A stretch of DNA of 64,000 bases. Source: Moraxella bovis. GTDB lineage: Bacteria; Pseudomonadota; Gammaproteobacteria; Pseudomonadales; Moraxellaceae. Shown here piece by piece: positions 17,509-27,806 of this stretch. The stretch's first letter is position 1; each line of letters starts with the position of its first letter. A program made the position numbers and the translations under genes. The stretch lies in assembly GCF_002014975.1 (NCBI RefSeq), contig NZ_MUXV01000030.1, positions 1 through 64,000 on the forward strand, written 5' to 3'. The notes below the pieces were generated by a model. The model made no database searches and had not been told where the DNA came from. It saw nothing but the letters and a program-made list of their open reading frames with translations.

Positions 17509-18189
17509 TCAAAACTGCGCCCACGTCCCACTTTTCATGTGTAGTACCCTATCAGCTCGTGCCGCCAATGTCCTGTCATGCGTGACCATGAGTAGTGCCA
17601 TGCCAAGCGTGTCTTGTAGCTCTGAGAGTAGCTCAAACACCGCCAAAGCATTATCATCATCTAGGTTGCCCGTTGGCTCATCAGCCAACACCAAACTCGG
17701 GCGTGTTACCAACGCACGGGCAATCGCCACACGCTGACGCTCACCGCCTGACAACTCGCTTGGGCGGTGGTGGGTGCGATGCGACAGACCGACACGGTCT
17801 AGTAGTTCATTTGCCCTATCTTTTGCTTCGTTAATACTGACATCAACACGCATGAGCAGGGGCATGGCAACATTTTCGGTGGCGCTAAACTCCGCCAGTA
17901 GATGATGAAATTGATAAATAAAACCCAAATGCTCATTACGCATCTGTCCACGTGCCGTCTCATTTAAATGATTTAGGCACACGCCTTTGAGCCATACTTC
18001 GCCCTCAGTTGGTGTATCAAGCCCTCCCAATAAGTGCAACAGCGTACTTTTGCCCGAACCGCTACTACCAACGATGGCAACACGTTCGCCTTGATGAACG
18101 GTTAAATCAAGCCCTGTCAGTACAGATGTTTGAATTTTGCCTTCGTCATAGATTTTGCTGATATTTTTTGCCTCTAAAATAATACTCAT
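17509..18189 (-). CDS. lolD: lipoprotein-releasing ABC transporter ATP-binding protein
   Basis: LolD powers extraction of outer-membrane lipoproteins from the inner membrane. The Walker A motif is [12 protein letters not shown] (about residues 41-52), the ABC signature is [15 protein letters not shown], and Walker B is [12 protein letters not shown]. The LolD-type opening and the ...[12 protein letters not shown] segment fit the family, as does the 226-aa length. It lies 9 nt downstream of the lolC/E gene and is co-transcribed with it. Confidence 0.95.
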   Translation of the reverse strand: MSIILEAKNISKIYDEGKIQTSVLTGLDLTVHQGERVAIVGSSGSGKSTLLHLLGGLDTPTEGEVWLKGVCLNHLNETARGQMRNEHLGFIYQFHHLLAEFSATENVAMPLLMRVDVSINEAKDRANELLDRVGLSHRTHHRPSELSGGERQRVAIARALVTRPSLVLADEPTGNLDDDNALAVFELLSELQDTLGMALLMVTHDRTLAARADRVLHMKSGTWAQF

Positions 18190-18198
18190 CTAATTTCC

Positions 18199-19437
18199 TT
18201 ATTCATAACGCAAGGTTTGGGCGGGCTGAATTTTTGACGCACGCAAAGCAGGATAAATGGTCATGACAAATGACAATAAAAATGACGCGGATGTGATAAG
18301 CAGTACATCGCTTAGCTTTACTTGTGATGGCAAATAATTGACAAAATACGCATCAAACAAATGTAGTCCAAAGAAATTATTAATAAAACCTAAAATATCA
18401 CTCACCGTCAAAGCAAAAGTTATGCCCAATATCGTCCCTGCTATCGTACCAATCACGCCAATAATCATGCCTTGCACCATAAAGACTTGCATGATAAGCT
18501 TAGGACTTGCCCCAAAGGTCTTTAAAATCGCGATGTCAGATTTTTTATCCGTCACAAGCATTACAAGGCTAGACACGATATTAAAAGCCGCCACCACAAT
18601 GATTAAAAAAAGCAGTAGTCCCACCATGGCTTTTTCCATTTGAATGGCGGAGAACAGATTGCCGTGCGTGCTTGTCCAGTCATTAGCAATCAAACGCTCA
18701 GGAGCAATGTTCTGTGCTTTTAGTGCCGCTTGGGGGGCTTTAAAAATATCATTCATTTTTAGGCGAATGCCCTGAGCTCCCTCGGGCAGACGCAGTAGAA
18801 CGCCTGCATCACGCATGGCAACATACGCCATAGTGCTGTCAATCTCAGGGCTGATGCTAAACGTCCCCACAAGGGTAAAACGCTTAAATCTAGGAACAAC
18901 ACCCGCCACCGATACTGATGCTTCGGGCATTACCAAGGTTACCTTATCGCCTATCATCAGCCCCATAGATTGCACCATGCTCTCACCCAAGACAATACCA
19001 AACTCCCCCGCCCTTAATACATGGATGTCGCCTTGCACCATATGTTCGCCAATGATGGACACTTTGGTTTCATACTCAGGCTCAATGCCTGTTACCATAA
19101 TACCCGCCACCTGTCCGTGAGCGGTCAGCATGCCTTGCAATCCGATAAATGGAGCAGTTGCCACGACATTTTTGTCATTCTCTTCAATCTTTTTGGCAAG
19201 TGTTTGCCAATCAGGCATAATCTCATAAGAGCTGACATTTGCCTGTGACACCATGCCCAAAATGCGGGTTTTTAACTCCCTATCAAAGCCATTCATCACC
19301 GACAAAACAGTAATAAGCACCGCCACACCAAGGGTTAGCCCAATCATTGAGATGAGTGAGATAAAGGAGATAAAGCCATTTTTACGCTCAGCTCGGGTGT
19401 ATCTTAGCCCGATAAATAAAGCAAGGGGACGAAACAT
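18199..19437 (-). CDS. lolC: lipoprotein-releasing ABC transporter permease (LolC/LolE)
   Basis: A four-TM MacB/FtsX-type permease of the Lol system. It begins MFRPLALFIGLRYTRAERK, very like E. coli LolC. A first TM is at about residues 22-48 (SLISMIGLTLGVAVLI), a large periplasmic domain follows, and three TMs lie near the C-terminus. I choose the internal ATG at 19437 because it matches the LolC/E N-terminus. An earlier ATG at 19470 would add 11 residues. Only one permease gene is adjacent, so this may be a single LolF-like homodimeric subunit. Confidence 0.9.
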   Translation of the reverse strand: MFRPLALFIGLRYTRAERKNGFISFISLISMIGLTLGVAVLITVLSVMNGFDRELKTRILGMVSQANVSSYEIMPDWQTLAKKIEENDKNVVATAPFIGLQGMLTAHGQVAGIMVTGIEPEYETKVSIIGEHMVQGDIHVLRAGEFGIVLGESMVQSMGLMIGDKVTLVMPEASVSVAGVVPRFKRFTLVGTFSISPEIDSTMAYVAMRDAGVLLRLPEGAQGIRLKMNDIFKAPQAALKAQNIAPERLIANDWTSTHGNLFSAIQMEKAMVGLLLFLIIVVAAFNIVSSLVMLVTDKKSDIAILKTFGASPKLIMQVFMVQGMIIGVIGTIAGTILGITFALTVSDILGFINNFFGLHLFDAYFVNYLPSQVKLSDVLLITSASFLLSFVMTIYPALRASKIQPAQTLRYE

Positions 19438-19609
19438 AAATGGGGATTGCCTTTTGAAATTTGACGCCATAGTTTACACCATTTTGGCATGCTTTTGGGG
19501 ATTTTGTCGTTCATGATGATAAATTTTATCCAAATCAGTAGGATAAGATGACTTGATTTTTTAAAATTCCCCCTTATAAAGATGGGGTATTTATTCATAC
19601 GGAACTCCC

Positions 19610-20578
19610 ATGAGCATTCGCTACGACTACAAGCATGAAGTACCACCCCAAAAGATAGACTTGCCTTGCGACAAAAATGCAGGACATGGCGATCATTGGG
19701 CGATGTTAACTAATAACATTGCCGATGACGTGCCAGATTGGCTCCAAGCCATGTTGGAGACCGCCACTCTGCCTACTGGTTTGACCGTGGGGCGTACTGA
19801 TCATAAGACCCTTTTACTCGGACAAGACACCCCTTGTCACATCAAGCAAATTCTTACCATGGATAACGGCAAACCCACCGCTTTTATCAACGCCTACCCT
19901 GCGGTGCATAGCCCTTATGGGGTAAACTGTCAGATTGAGCGAGTGATTCGCTGTGAGCGTACCGCTGACGCCATTTTACGCCTTCGAACCACCGATGGCA
20001 CGACCATCTACGCCTTTGACCAGCTCTACGCCATCAATCGCCACGAGTACAAAACCCCAAAAAATTACTTTGCTAATTTTAGTGCATGGGCGTACAACAT
20101 TGAACCAAGTAACAAAGATGAGACGCTACTGGTCAAAAACCCAAAAGCCATTCGCTATCATCGTGCCTTTAATGACATCGTGGCGGATAATGGTGGCATA
20201 GTGCCTGATGACATTGATGAGCAAATAAAAACATGGACACCCAAAGACGGCGATGAAAACACACTTCTTACTCCGGTGGAGATTAACTTTGGGGAGAGCT
20301 GTATTTATCTGTTTGGCGACACCTTCGGGCAAGAAGATGAAGCATGGTGCCAAGGTCAGGTGCTGGGCATAAGCTGTACTGAATTTTTTGGCATACCCAT
20401 CACGCTCTTTGATGTGGCAATTTTACGTGAACCCAATGCCGAGGCCTTTGTGGTGCGTATCGCTGCCGTCAGCAATGAGCAAAACCGTCAGATTCAAGTG
20501 CAAGACTACATTCAAGCAAACATCTGGCTACAAGTGGCAATCTATGCCGAGAACCAACAAAGGCAATCTCACATCTAG
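19610..20578 (+). CDS. hypothetical protein, 322 aa
   Basis: A soluble protein with no signal peptide or membrane segment and no family I recognise. Composition and codon use resemble those of the neighbouring core genes. Notable stretches are PWxxxY-poor but His/Asp-rich near the start (DKNAGHGDHWAMLTNNIADD) and a strand-rich C-terminus (FFGIPITLFDVAILREP, then VQDYIQANIWLQVAIYAE). The ATG follows ACGGAACTCCC, a modest ribosome binding site. It stands alone between lolC and a bidirectional terminator shared with the efflux operon. Confidence 0.75.
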   Translation: MSIRYDYKHEVPPQKIDLPCDKNAGHGDHWAMLTNNIADDVPDWLQAMLETATLPTGLTVGRTDHKTLLLGQDTPCHIKQILTMDNGKPTAFINAYPAVHSPYGVNCQIERVIRCERTADAILRLRTTDGTTIYAFDQLYAINRHEYKTPKNYFANFSAWAYNIEPSNKDETLLVKNPKAIRYHRAFNDIVADNGGIVPDDIDEQIKTWTPKDGDENTLLTPVEINFGESCIYLFGDTFGQEDEAWCQGQVLGISCTEFFGIPITLFDVAILREPNAEAFVVRIAAVSNEQNRQIQVQDYIQANIWLQVAIYAENQQRQSHI

Positions 20579-20720
20579 CGATATTGATGGCGTATTTGCC
20601 AAGCCCTACCCATCATCTTGACCATAATTTTCACGTATTATGTCAATAACTATCTATGTCAAGCCACAATTTTAAAAGCCATGTTTAAACAACACCTTTT
20701 GCTCATCACTTAACTTTATG

Positions 20721-20759
20721 AAAAAAGTCCGCAACCCAACACAGATTGCGGACTTTTTT
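20721..20759. terminator. bidirectional terminator between the 322-aa gene and the RND operon
   Basis: A perfect 14-bp stem (AAAAAAGTCCGCAA / TTGCGGACTTTTTT) with an 11-nt loop and T runs on both strands, just past the end of the outer-membrane factor gene. Confidence 0.88.
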
Positions 20760-20769
20760 GATGACAAAA

Positions 20770-22491
20770 TCAAGGGGTTACTTGCACAGGCTCACTATCA
20801 TCAGCAGGTTTGATGATGGCTGATCCCGATGGGTTAGTGGCAGGCATACTGGTCACCTGTGCGTCGTTGGTCGTAGGCTCTGTCGCCACCCCACCCACAT
20901 TGGATGGTTCCACCACACTGATATTATTAGGCTCAGGCTGTACAAGCTCTGGGCTGGTGGCAGTATTAGCACCTTTAATTTGGGCATTTGCCAACTGCTC
21001 AGCGGTAGCAAGACTTGCTGTCTGCATGGCTTCACGCTGTTTATTAAAGTTTGTAATCTGCTCAGCCGAGAGTGTCGCTCCCCCACCTAATACTTGATAA
21101 AGCTCAATCTGACTTAGAATTTTTTGTAATTCCAAATTCAAAATGCTTTGCTGATTGGCAAAAAGCGAACGCTCAGCATCTAGCACATTAAGATAATTAT
21201 CAAGCCCCGAGCGAAAACGTGCATGGGCAATGTTATAGGTTTCTTGATAATTTTTTTGTAGGCGATACTGTGAATTTAGCTGATGTTCCATGGTGGCACG
21301 GGTAGCAAGCACATCAGAGACTTCTTTAAATGCCGTTTGAATGGTTTTTTCATAATTCACCAAGGCTTGCTTTTGACCGATTTGTGCGACTTCATAATTA
21401 GCACGTCTGTATCCTGCATCAAAAATTGGCAAGCTAATAGATGGACCCGCTGACCAACTAAATGCCCCTGATTTGAATAAATCCCCCAAATCAGTGGAGC
21501 CATAGCCGATGTTGCTTGACAGTCTAATGCTGGGAAAATAGGCAGCACGAGCCACATTGATGTTCGCTCCTGCTGCTTTTAGGCGATGTTCAGCTTGGAC
21601 GATGTCAGGACGGTAGTATAACAGCTCACTGGGCAGACCCGTACTAAATAGACTTTGCGTGGTGATGTTATTTACGCCTAAATCAGGCAATAGCTCCACA
21701 GGTATCGGGGTTCCCAATAATAACTGCAAGGCATTTTTTGTTTTTAAGATATTGGCATCCGCCTGATAGACTGCCAATTTGGCAGATTCTAGCGACGCTT
21801 CGGCTTGTAGACTGGTTGATTTGGCATCAATGCCCGCCTCAAAACGCTTATTGTTAATGAACAGTGAATGTTCACGGGTTTTTAACGTTTCTAGGGCAAG
21901 CTGACGTTGTGCCATGGCATAGCTAAGATTGACATAGCCTTGGGCGATTGCTGAGATGATAGAAATTTGAGCGGCGTCTTTGGCGGAATTTTGTGCCAAA
22001 TAGTCATGTAGTGCTGCTTCTTTGGCACTAGCAACCCGACCCCACAAATCAAGCTCATAACTTGACAGGGCAAGTCCAACATTATAATTGGTGCTAGGAT
22101 TTCTATCACGAGCATCCACCCCACGAGTTGCCCCGCCCGATACGCCAATATTGGGGTAGGCATTGGCATTGGTGATCTGATACTGAGCCCTGGCACTTTG
22201 CACCGCCAAGATGGCTGATTGTAAGTCTTTATTGTGAGTCAGACCCATTTCAATCAAGGCCTTTAATTTGGGGTCGGCATAAAAATCTTGCCAACGCATG
22301 CCTGCCAAACTTGGTGCCTCAGGCGTGCTGATGGTTGTGTTAACATCAAGCACTTTATAAGGCAACTCTACAGGCACTTTTGGCTGAGCCAGTACACTTT
22401 GTGATTTTTGGGGAATGGTACTACACGCAGTCATGAACAAGGCAAGCGTGCTTAGCATGAACACACGTGATGTTTTTATGTTATTTTTCAT
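20770..22491 (-). CDS. RND efflux outer-membrane factor (OprM/MtrE/AdeK type)
   Basis: An outer-membrane TolC-like channel lipoprotein. The lipobox LFMTAC puts the acylated Cys at residue 23. The two TolC repeats are visible (LAVQSARAQYQITNANAYPNIG in pieces, and LKAAGANINVARAAYFPSIRLS likewise). NodT-family core features end near residue 480. The last about 90 residues are a Ser/Thr/Pro/Asn-rich tail, not expected in OprM and possibly surface or periplasmic. It is the third gene of the adaptor-pump-channel operon, 89 nt after the pump gene. Confidence 0.93.
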   Translation of the reverse strand: MKNNIKTSRVFMLSTLALFMTACSTIPQKSQSVLAQPKVPVELPYKVLDVNTTISTPEAPSLAGMRWQDFYADPKLKALIEMGLTHNKDLQSAILAVQSARAQYQITNANAYPNIGVSGGATRGVDARDRNPSTNYNVGLALSSYELDLWGRVASAKEAALHDYLAQNSAKDAAQISIISAIAQGYVNLSYAMAQRQLALETLKTREHSLFINNKRFEAGIDAKSTSLQAEASLESAKLAVYQADANILKTKNALQLLLGTPIPVELLPDLGVNNITTQSLFSTGLPSELLYYRPDIVQAEHRLKAAGANINVARAAYFPSIRLSSNIGYGSTDLGDLFKSGAFSWSAGPSISLPIFDAGYRRANYEVAQIGQKQALVNYEKTIQTAFKEVSDVLATRATMEHQLNSQYRLQKNYQETYNIAHARFRSGLDNYLNVLDAERSLFANQQSILNLELQKILSQIELYQVLGGGATLSAEQITNFNKQREAMQTASLATAEQLANAQIKGANTATSPELVQPEPNNISVVEPSNVGGVATEPTTNDAQVTSMPATNPSGSAIIKPADDSEPVQVTP

Positions 22492-22580
22492 AATATCTCT
22501 CTTTAACCAAATTAGCCCAAATCATGTCATGATACACAATGCAGGCTAATTTGGCAATGTCTTCCTATTGGTTGCCACGC

Positions 22581-25500
22581 TTAAGCGTTATGAACGTCCG
22601 CATTCGCTGTCTTTTTGTATTTGTATGGAAAAATCGAACGCACCCACACATAGAACATCGGAATAAAGAACACGCCCAAGAAAGTCGCCGTGATAACGCC
22701 ACCGACCACACTCGTACCAACAGCGTTTTGACTGCCAGAGCCTGCCCCTGTGGCAATCATCAGTGGTACCACACCAATACCAAAAGCAAGCGATGTCATG
22801 ATAATCGGACGCAGTCGCATACGAGCTGCTGTCATGACCGACTCTTTTAAGGATTTGCCCGACTCTTGAATTTCTTTGGCAAATTCAATAATCAAAATGG
22901 CGTTTTTGGCGGACAGACCAATGACCGTCAATAGACCCACCTGTAAGTACACGTCATTGGCAAAGCCACGCAGCATGGTAAAGATGACCGCACCGGCAAC
23001 TCCCAGTGGAATCACCAACATGACCGAGAATGGAATCGACCAGCTCTCATACAACGCCGCCAAACATAGGAATACCACCAGCATAGAGATGATATAAAGT
23101 GGCAATGCTTGACCGCCTGATTTACGCTCTTCTAGTGACAGACCCGTCCACTCATAACCAATACCCTCAGGCAGTTGTGCAATCATCTCTTCCATGGCAA
23201 GCATGGCGTCACCCGTACTCTTACCAGGGGCGGCGGCACCTTGGACATTTAGTGATGACAGACCATTATAGCGGTTTAAGCCAGGGCTACCAAATTGCCA
23301 TTCGCTGTCTGAGAATGCCCCAAAGCTAATCATCTGCCCCGCGGCATTACGCACATGCCATTTGCTGATGTCTTCAGGCGTGGCACGGCTGTTAGGATTA
23401 CCTTGCATGTAGACCTTTTTGATGCGACCACGGTCAATAAAGTCATTAACATAGCTACCACCAAAGGCTTGGGCAAGCGTGGCATTGACGGTTGCCATAT
23501 TTAGGTTATAGGCAGCTGCTTGCTCTTGGTTGATGTTAACTTTGAGCTTAGGAGCATCTTCTTGACCATTAGGGCGGACACCTGCCACAGTTGGGTTTTG
23601 AGCAGACATACCAAGTAGCATATTACGAGCTTCCAACAGCTTAGCATGACCCACACCGCCGATGTCTTGGAGTTGTAAATCAAAGCCACTGGCATTACCA
23701 AAACCTTGAATCGCAGGCGGGGCAATTGGATACACAAGTGTCGCCTCTGGAATCATGACATTAAGTGCCATGGCACGTCCTGCAATCGCCTGTGCTACAC
23801 TCTCATCCGAGGTACGACCGCTCCAATCTTTTAATTTAACAAATGCTAAACCCGCATTTTGACCACTTGCCCCAAAGCTAAACCCTGAGATGGTAAAGAC
23901 CGACTCTACGTTATCCGCCTCTTGTTCGCGAAAGTAGCCACCCACCTTTTCCATGACCGCAGCAGTTTGGTCAAGCGTCGAACCTGCTGGCAGCTGCACC
24001 AATGTCATCAGCATACCTTGGTCTTCTTCTGGTACAAATGAGCTTGGCAAACGCACAAAAATCAGTGCCAATACCGCAATCACACCTGCATAGGCGATGG
24101 CAAAGAGCCATTTGGCATTAAAGGTTTTACCAACAAAGTTCTCATAACTGCGACTGGCTTTAAAGAAAAAGCGGTTAAACCAACCAAAAAAGCCTTTTTG
24201 AGTATGGATGTCTTTATGAGCTTGGCGTTTTAGGATGGTCACACATAAAGCAGGGGTGAACACCAGTGCAATCACTGCCGACAGCGACATGCTGGTGATA
24301 AGAGTTGCAGCAAACTGACGATAAATCACCCCAGACGAACCACCAAAGAAAATCATCGGTACAAATACCACTGACAAAATCAAGGCAATCCCAATAACCA
24401 CCTTACTAATCTCACCCATTGACTGAATGGTTGCATCTTTGACCGAGATATTCGGGTCTTCTTCTAAGATACGCTCGACGTTCTCCACAACAACAATGGC
24501 GTCATCAACAAGCAGACCGATGGCAAGCACCATCGCAAACATGGTCAAGATATTAATGGTAAAACCAAAAAACAGCAGTACCGCAAATGTTCCTAGGATA
24601 ACCACAGGCACGGCAAGTGTAGGGATGATGGTCGCACGCCAGTTCTGCAAGAATAAGAACATGACTAAGAATACCAACACAATCGCCTCTAATAGCGTCA
24701 TCACCACTTGCTTGATGGATAATTTTACAAACGGTGTGATGTCATAAGGTACGACAATTTTTAAACCCTTAGGAAAGCCTTGTGATAACTCATCAAGCCT
24801 TTGTTGTACCGCTTCACGCACTTCTAAGGCATTGGCACCAGAAGCGAGCATGATACCCATACCCGCAGCTTCTTGTCCATTATAGAGGGTTTTTACTGCA
24901 TAACTCTCTGAACCCAGCTCAATATCCGCCACGTCTCTTAGATAAACTTTCGCCCCTGACGTGTCAGTTTTGACCAAAATGTTACCAAATTCTTCAGGTG
25001 TTTGTAAAAAGCTCTGCACACTTACAGTAGCATTAATCACTTGGCGATCAAGATCGGTTGGCAAATTGGCAAGCTGACCTGCTGACACCTGCACGTTTTG
25101 CGACTGTATCGCTGCTGAGATGTCAGATGGCATGAGTGAATAAGATGATAATTTGGTAGGGTCTAGCCAAATCCTCATGGCATAAGGCGAGCCAAACACG
25201 TTTAGCGAACCCACACCATTGACACGGCTGAGACTGTCCACCACATTTGAGTTAATGTAGTCGGCGATGTCCGACTGGGTCATACTGCCATCTTCTGACA
25301 CAAAGGACGCCACCATCAAGAAACTACTGCTCGACTTGTTTACCGACACGCCTTGACGTTGTACATCAGCAGGCAGAGAGCTGGTCGCTGCTTGCAGTTT
25401 GTTTTGCACCTGCACCTGTGCGGTGTCTGGATTGACCCCATTTTCAAAGGTAAGCGTAATAGACGCCGAACCATTGGCTGATGAACTTGATGACATATAC

Positions 25501-25730
25501 ATGAGTCCATCAAGCCCTTTCATCTGCTGTTCAATGACCTGCGTTACGGTGTTTTCCACTGTTTCGGCATCAGCACCTGGATAGACGGCATTGACTGACA
25601 CCGTTGGCGGGGCAATCTGCGGGTACTGCTCAATGGGCAAACTGCGTACCGCAATAATACCCACAAGCATAATCAAAATAGCAATGACCCACGCAAAAAT
25701 GGGTCGTTCAATAAAATACTTTGACATCAC
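22581..25730 (-). CDS. RND multidrug efflux inner-membrane pump (AcrB/MtrD/AdeJ type)
   Basis: A proton-driven HAE1-family transporter, 1049 aa, the usual size. The N-terminus MSKYFIERPIFAWVIAI is classical. The proton relay Asp pair is in GLLVDDAIVVVENVER and the partner Lys is in LSAKNAILIIEFAKE. PAGSTLDQT and the large periplasmic loops match AcrB. The ATG lies 6 nt after the adaptor stop, so the two are coupled. Likely substrates are dyes, detergents, bile salts and hydrophobic antibiotics, inferred from the family. Confidence 0.97.
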   Translation of the reverse strand: MMSKYFIERPIFAWVIAILIMLVGIIAVRSLPIEQYPQIAPPTVSVNAVYPGADAETVENTVTQVIEQQMKGLDGLMYMSSSSSANGSASITLTFENGVNPDTAQVQVQNKLQAATSSLPADVQRQGVSVNKSSSSFLMVASFVSEDGSMTQSDIADYINSNVVDSLSRVNGVGSLNVFGSPYAMRIWLDPTKLSSYSLMPSDISAAIQSQNVQVSAGQLANLPTDLDRQVINATVSVQSFLQTPEEFGNILVKTDTSGAKVYLRDVADIELGSESYAVKTLYNGQEAAGMGIMLASGANALEVREAVQQRLDELSQGFPKGLKIVVPYDITPFVKLSIKQVVMTLLEAIVLVFLVMFLFLQNWRATIIPTLAVPVVILGTFAVLLFFGFTINILTMFAMVLAIGLLVDDAIVVVENVERILEEDPNISVKDATIQSMGEISKVVIGIALILSVVFVPMIFFGGSSGVIYRQFAATLITSMSLSAVIALVFTPALCVTILKRQAHKDIHTQKGFFGWFNRFFFKASRSYENFVGKTFNAKWLFAIAYAGVIAVLALIFVRLPSSFVPEEDQGMLMTLVQLPAGSTLDQTAAVMEKVGGYFREQEADNVESVFTISGFSFGASGQNAGLAFVKLKDWSGRTSDESVAQAIAGRAMALNVMIPEATLVYPIAPPAIQGFGNASGFDLQLQDIGGVGHAKLLEARNMLLGMSAQNPTVAGVRPNGQEDAPKLKVNINQEQAAAYNLNMATVNATLAQAFGGSYVNDFIDRGRIKKVYMQGNPNSRATPEDISKWHVRNAAGQMISFGAFSDSEWQFGSPGLNRYNGLSSLNVQGAAAPGKSTGDAMLAMEEMIAQLPEGIGYEWTGLSLEERKSGGQALPLYIISMLVVFLCLAALYESWSIPFSVMLVIPLGVAGAVIFTMLRGFANDVYLQVGLLTVIGLSAKNAILIIEFAKEIQESGKSLKESVMTAARMRLRPIIMTSLAFGIGVVPLMIATGAGSGSQNAVGTSVVGGVITATFLGVFFIPMFYVWVRSIFPYKYKKTANADVHNA

Positions 25731-25736
25731 TTACCC

Positions 25737-27203
25737 CTATTGTGCCACTTCATCAGCAGCATCTGCCATCGCTTGGGCTTCTGCTTGTTCAGCACTATCA
25801 TCTGTCGGTGCTCGGTTTTGAGTAGGAGCTGTTGGTGCCTGTTGCTCTTGCCGTCCTTGCTGACTGGTTTTGCTTTGTTGTGGAGCTTGGCTTGGGGCTT
25901 GGTTAGGGTTCTGTACAGGTCCTTGGGCGGGGGCTTGACCTACTCCTTGGGGATTTTGACCGTTTGGTGAGTAGGGTCGTGTCTCAACCGCCTGCTCAGG
26001 CTTAACCTTAGCACCGCCAACCACAACGACATTATCACCATTGGTCAGACCATCGGTTACTACCCATTGACCTTGGAACGTGCCTGCGGTCTTGACATTA
26101 CGCACTTCAATTTGTTTGTTTTGATTGACCACATAGACCTGAGTTTCGCCTTTGGGTGTGCGAATGATGGCAGTTTGGGGCAGTAGCATGGCGTTATGCA
26201 CCACTGACTGGGCCAGGTTGGCATTGACATACATCCCTGGGATAAGCAGTCCGTCAGGGTTCGGGAACACCGCTCTTAGCTTGACCGCTCCTGTCGCCTC
26301 ATCCACGCTGGCATCTGAGAGTGCCAAACGTCCAATGAGCGGGTAGGTCTCGCCATCTTCTAGAACGATTTGTACCTCTGTTGAGCCCTCACTGGCTTGA
26401 CCGCTTGCCATCTGCTGACGCAGTCTTAGTAGCTCTGATGATGACTGACTGATGTCCACATACACCATGTCAGTGCGTGAGATGGTCGCCAGTGGTGTGA
26501 CTTGACTGGCGGAGACCAATGCCCCTGCCGTGACCGCCGAAATACCAATCTTACCGCTAATCGGAGCTCGAATGATGGTACGGCTCATGTCAAGCTGACT
26601 GGCATCACGGTTTGCCTTGGCGCTGTTGATTGACGCATTGGCTTGATTGACCGTTGCTTTGGCAGCCTCGACATTTGCCTGTGCGGTTCTCACGGCGGTC
26701 TTATGCTGGTCATACAGCTGTTTTGATACCGCATCGATACCCACCAAGCTCTCAACACGCGCCAAATCTGCCCGAGCTTGGGCAAGGGTCGCCTCTTGGG
26801 CGGCAAGACTGGCTCTGGCACTAATCAAGCTCGCCTCCGCTGTCTGAATGGCAGCGATACTACTGTTAGCAGCACTGATATAATTATCACGGTTTAGGCG
26901 GTACAGCTCTTGCCCTGCCTTGACATAACTACCCTCATGGAAAGCAACAGACTCAATAATACCCGTCACCTGTGGACGCACCTCGGATGTCTCAACCGCT
27001 GTCACACGCCCTGAGAAAGATTTAACCACGGGTATTGAACGTAGCGACACCGTCTGCACTTCTACGGTCGCTGGGGGCATTTGCTGAGCAGCACCTGCCC
27101 CCGCTCCTGCACCGCCTGCCCCTTGGTCGTTTTTACCACAGCCCACTAGGGCGATGGTCGCCACAAGCACAGAGAATGTTAATACTTTTAAATTAAATTT
27201 CAT
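25737..27203 (-). CDS. RND efflux periplasmic adaptor (AcrA/MexA/MtrC type)
   Basis: A membrane-fusion lipoprotein. The lipobox LVGC places the acylated Cys at residue 22, followed by a Gly/Ala-rich linker. The lipoyl half-motifs (VRPQVTGIIESVAFHEGS and RAPISGKIG) and the helical hairpin between them are clear, as is the beta-barrel. The 488-aa length exceeds AcrA (397) because of a C-terminal tail of about 75 residues rich in Pro, Gln, Asn and Ala. It is the first gene of the operon; no TetR/MtrR-type repressor gene is adjacent. Confidence 0.95.
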   Translation of the reverse strand: MKFNLKVLTFSVLVATIALVGCGKNDQGAGGAGAGAGAAQQMPPATVEVQTVSLRSIPVVKSFSGRVTAVETSEVRPQVTGIIESVAFHEGSYVKAGQELYRLNRDNYISAANSSIAAIQTAEASLISARASLAAQEATLAQARADLARVESLVGIDAVSKQLYDQHKTAVRTAQANVEAAKATVNQANASINSAKANRDASQLDMSRTIIRAPISGKIGISAVTAGALVSASQVTPLATISRTDMVYVDISQSSSELLRLRQQMASGQASEGSTEVQIVLEDGETYPLIGRLALSDASVDEATGAVKLRAVFPNPDGLLIPGMYVNANLAQSVVHNAMLLPQTAIIRTPKGETQVYVVNQNKQIEVRNVKTAGTFQGQWVVTDGLTNGDNVVVVGGAKVKPEQAVETRPYSPNGQNPQGVGQAPAQGPVQNPNQAPSQAPQQSKTSQQGRQEQQAPTAPTQNRAPTDDSAEQAEAQAMADAADEVAQ

Positions 27204-27213
27204 AAATACCTGC

Positions 27214-27236
27214 TTACTATAAATATTTTAAAGTAA
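27214..27236. promoter_or_regulatory. candidate operator upstream of the RND operon
   Basis: An imperfect palindrome with arms TTACTATAAA and TTTAAAGTAA (one mismatch) lies 11-33 nt before the adaptor start, where a repressor could block the promoter or ribosome. The 27204-27540 spacer holds no other gene-like feature. Confidence 0.35.
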
Positions 27237-27548
27237 TCATAAAAAGAGTTTTAGGGTTTTACTTTTTTGATTACACGCTTTTATAGATTTTCAAAATTCA
27301 TATTTATGATATTATAATGAAAATTAACCAACAAAAGTAAAACGCTAAAGCCATTGCATTTTGGATAAAATGCATGTTTTTTCAAAAAACAGCTAAACCT
27401 GACTATTATACTCTAATTTATCCTAAAAGTTATGAGTTTTATTGACATCAATACCAAAAAAGCACTTGATTTTTCGGGCTAGTTGTGAACAATACGACCG
27501 TTTTTTACGAACTTTTGACGAAAATTTTTAAAATTTTTTAAAAAATAC

Positions 27549-27576
27549 TTGCAATTTTACCAAAACATGATATTAT
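27549..27576 (+). promoter_or_regulatory. sigma-70 promoter of the tRNA-Cys/tRNA-Leu unit
   Basis: TTGCAA (27549-27554), 16 nt, TATTAT (27571-27576), 35 nt before the first tRNA. Confidence 0.65.
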
Positions 27577-27610
27577 AGCGACCACTTAGGTCATTGACTG
27601 ACCAAGACAA

Positions 27611-27684
27611 GGCTGGGTGGCAGAGTGGTCATGCAGCGGACTGCAACTCCGTGTACGCCGGTTCGATTCCGACCTCAGCCTCCA
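27611..27684 (+). tRNA. tRNA-Cys (GCA)
   Basis: A 74-nt cloverleaf with acceptor GGCTGGG / CTCAGCC, anticodon loop CTGCAAC centred on GCA, T-arm GGTTCGATTCC and an encoded CCA end. Confidence 0.96.
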
Positions 27685-27712
27685 TTTTTGATTACTTTTA
27701 TTTTAGTAATCC

Positions 27713-27799
27713 GCCCGGGTGGTGAAATTGGTAGACACAAGGGATTTAAAATCCCTCGCTCTTTTGAGCGTGCCGGTTCAAGTCCGGCCCCGGGCACCA
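27713..27799 (+). tRNA. tRNA-Leu (UAA)
   Basis: An 87-nt class II tRNA with acceptor GCCCGGG / CCCGGGC, anticodon stem AGGGA / TCCCT around TTTAAAA (anticodon UAA), a long variable arm (CGCTCTTTTGAGCG), T-loop GGTTCAAGTCC and an encoded CCA. It lies 28 nt after tRNA-Cys. Confidence 0.97.
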
Positions 27800-27806
27800 T
27801 CCATTT

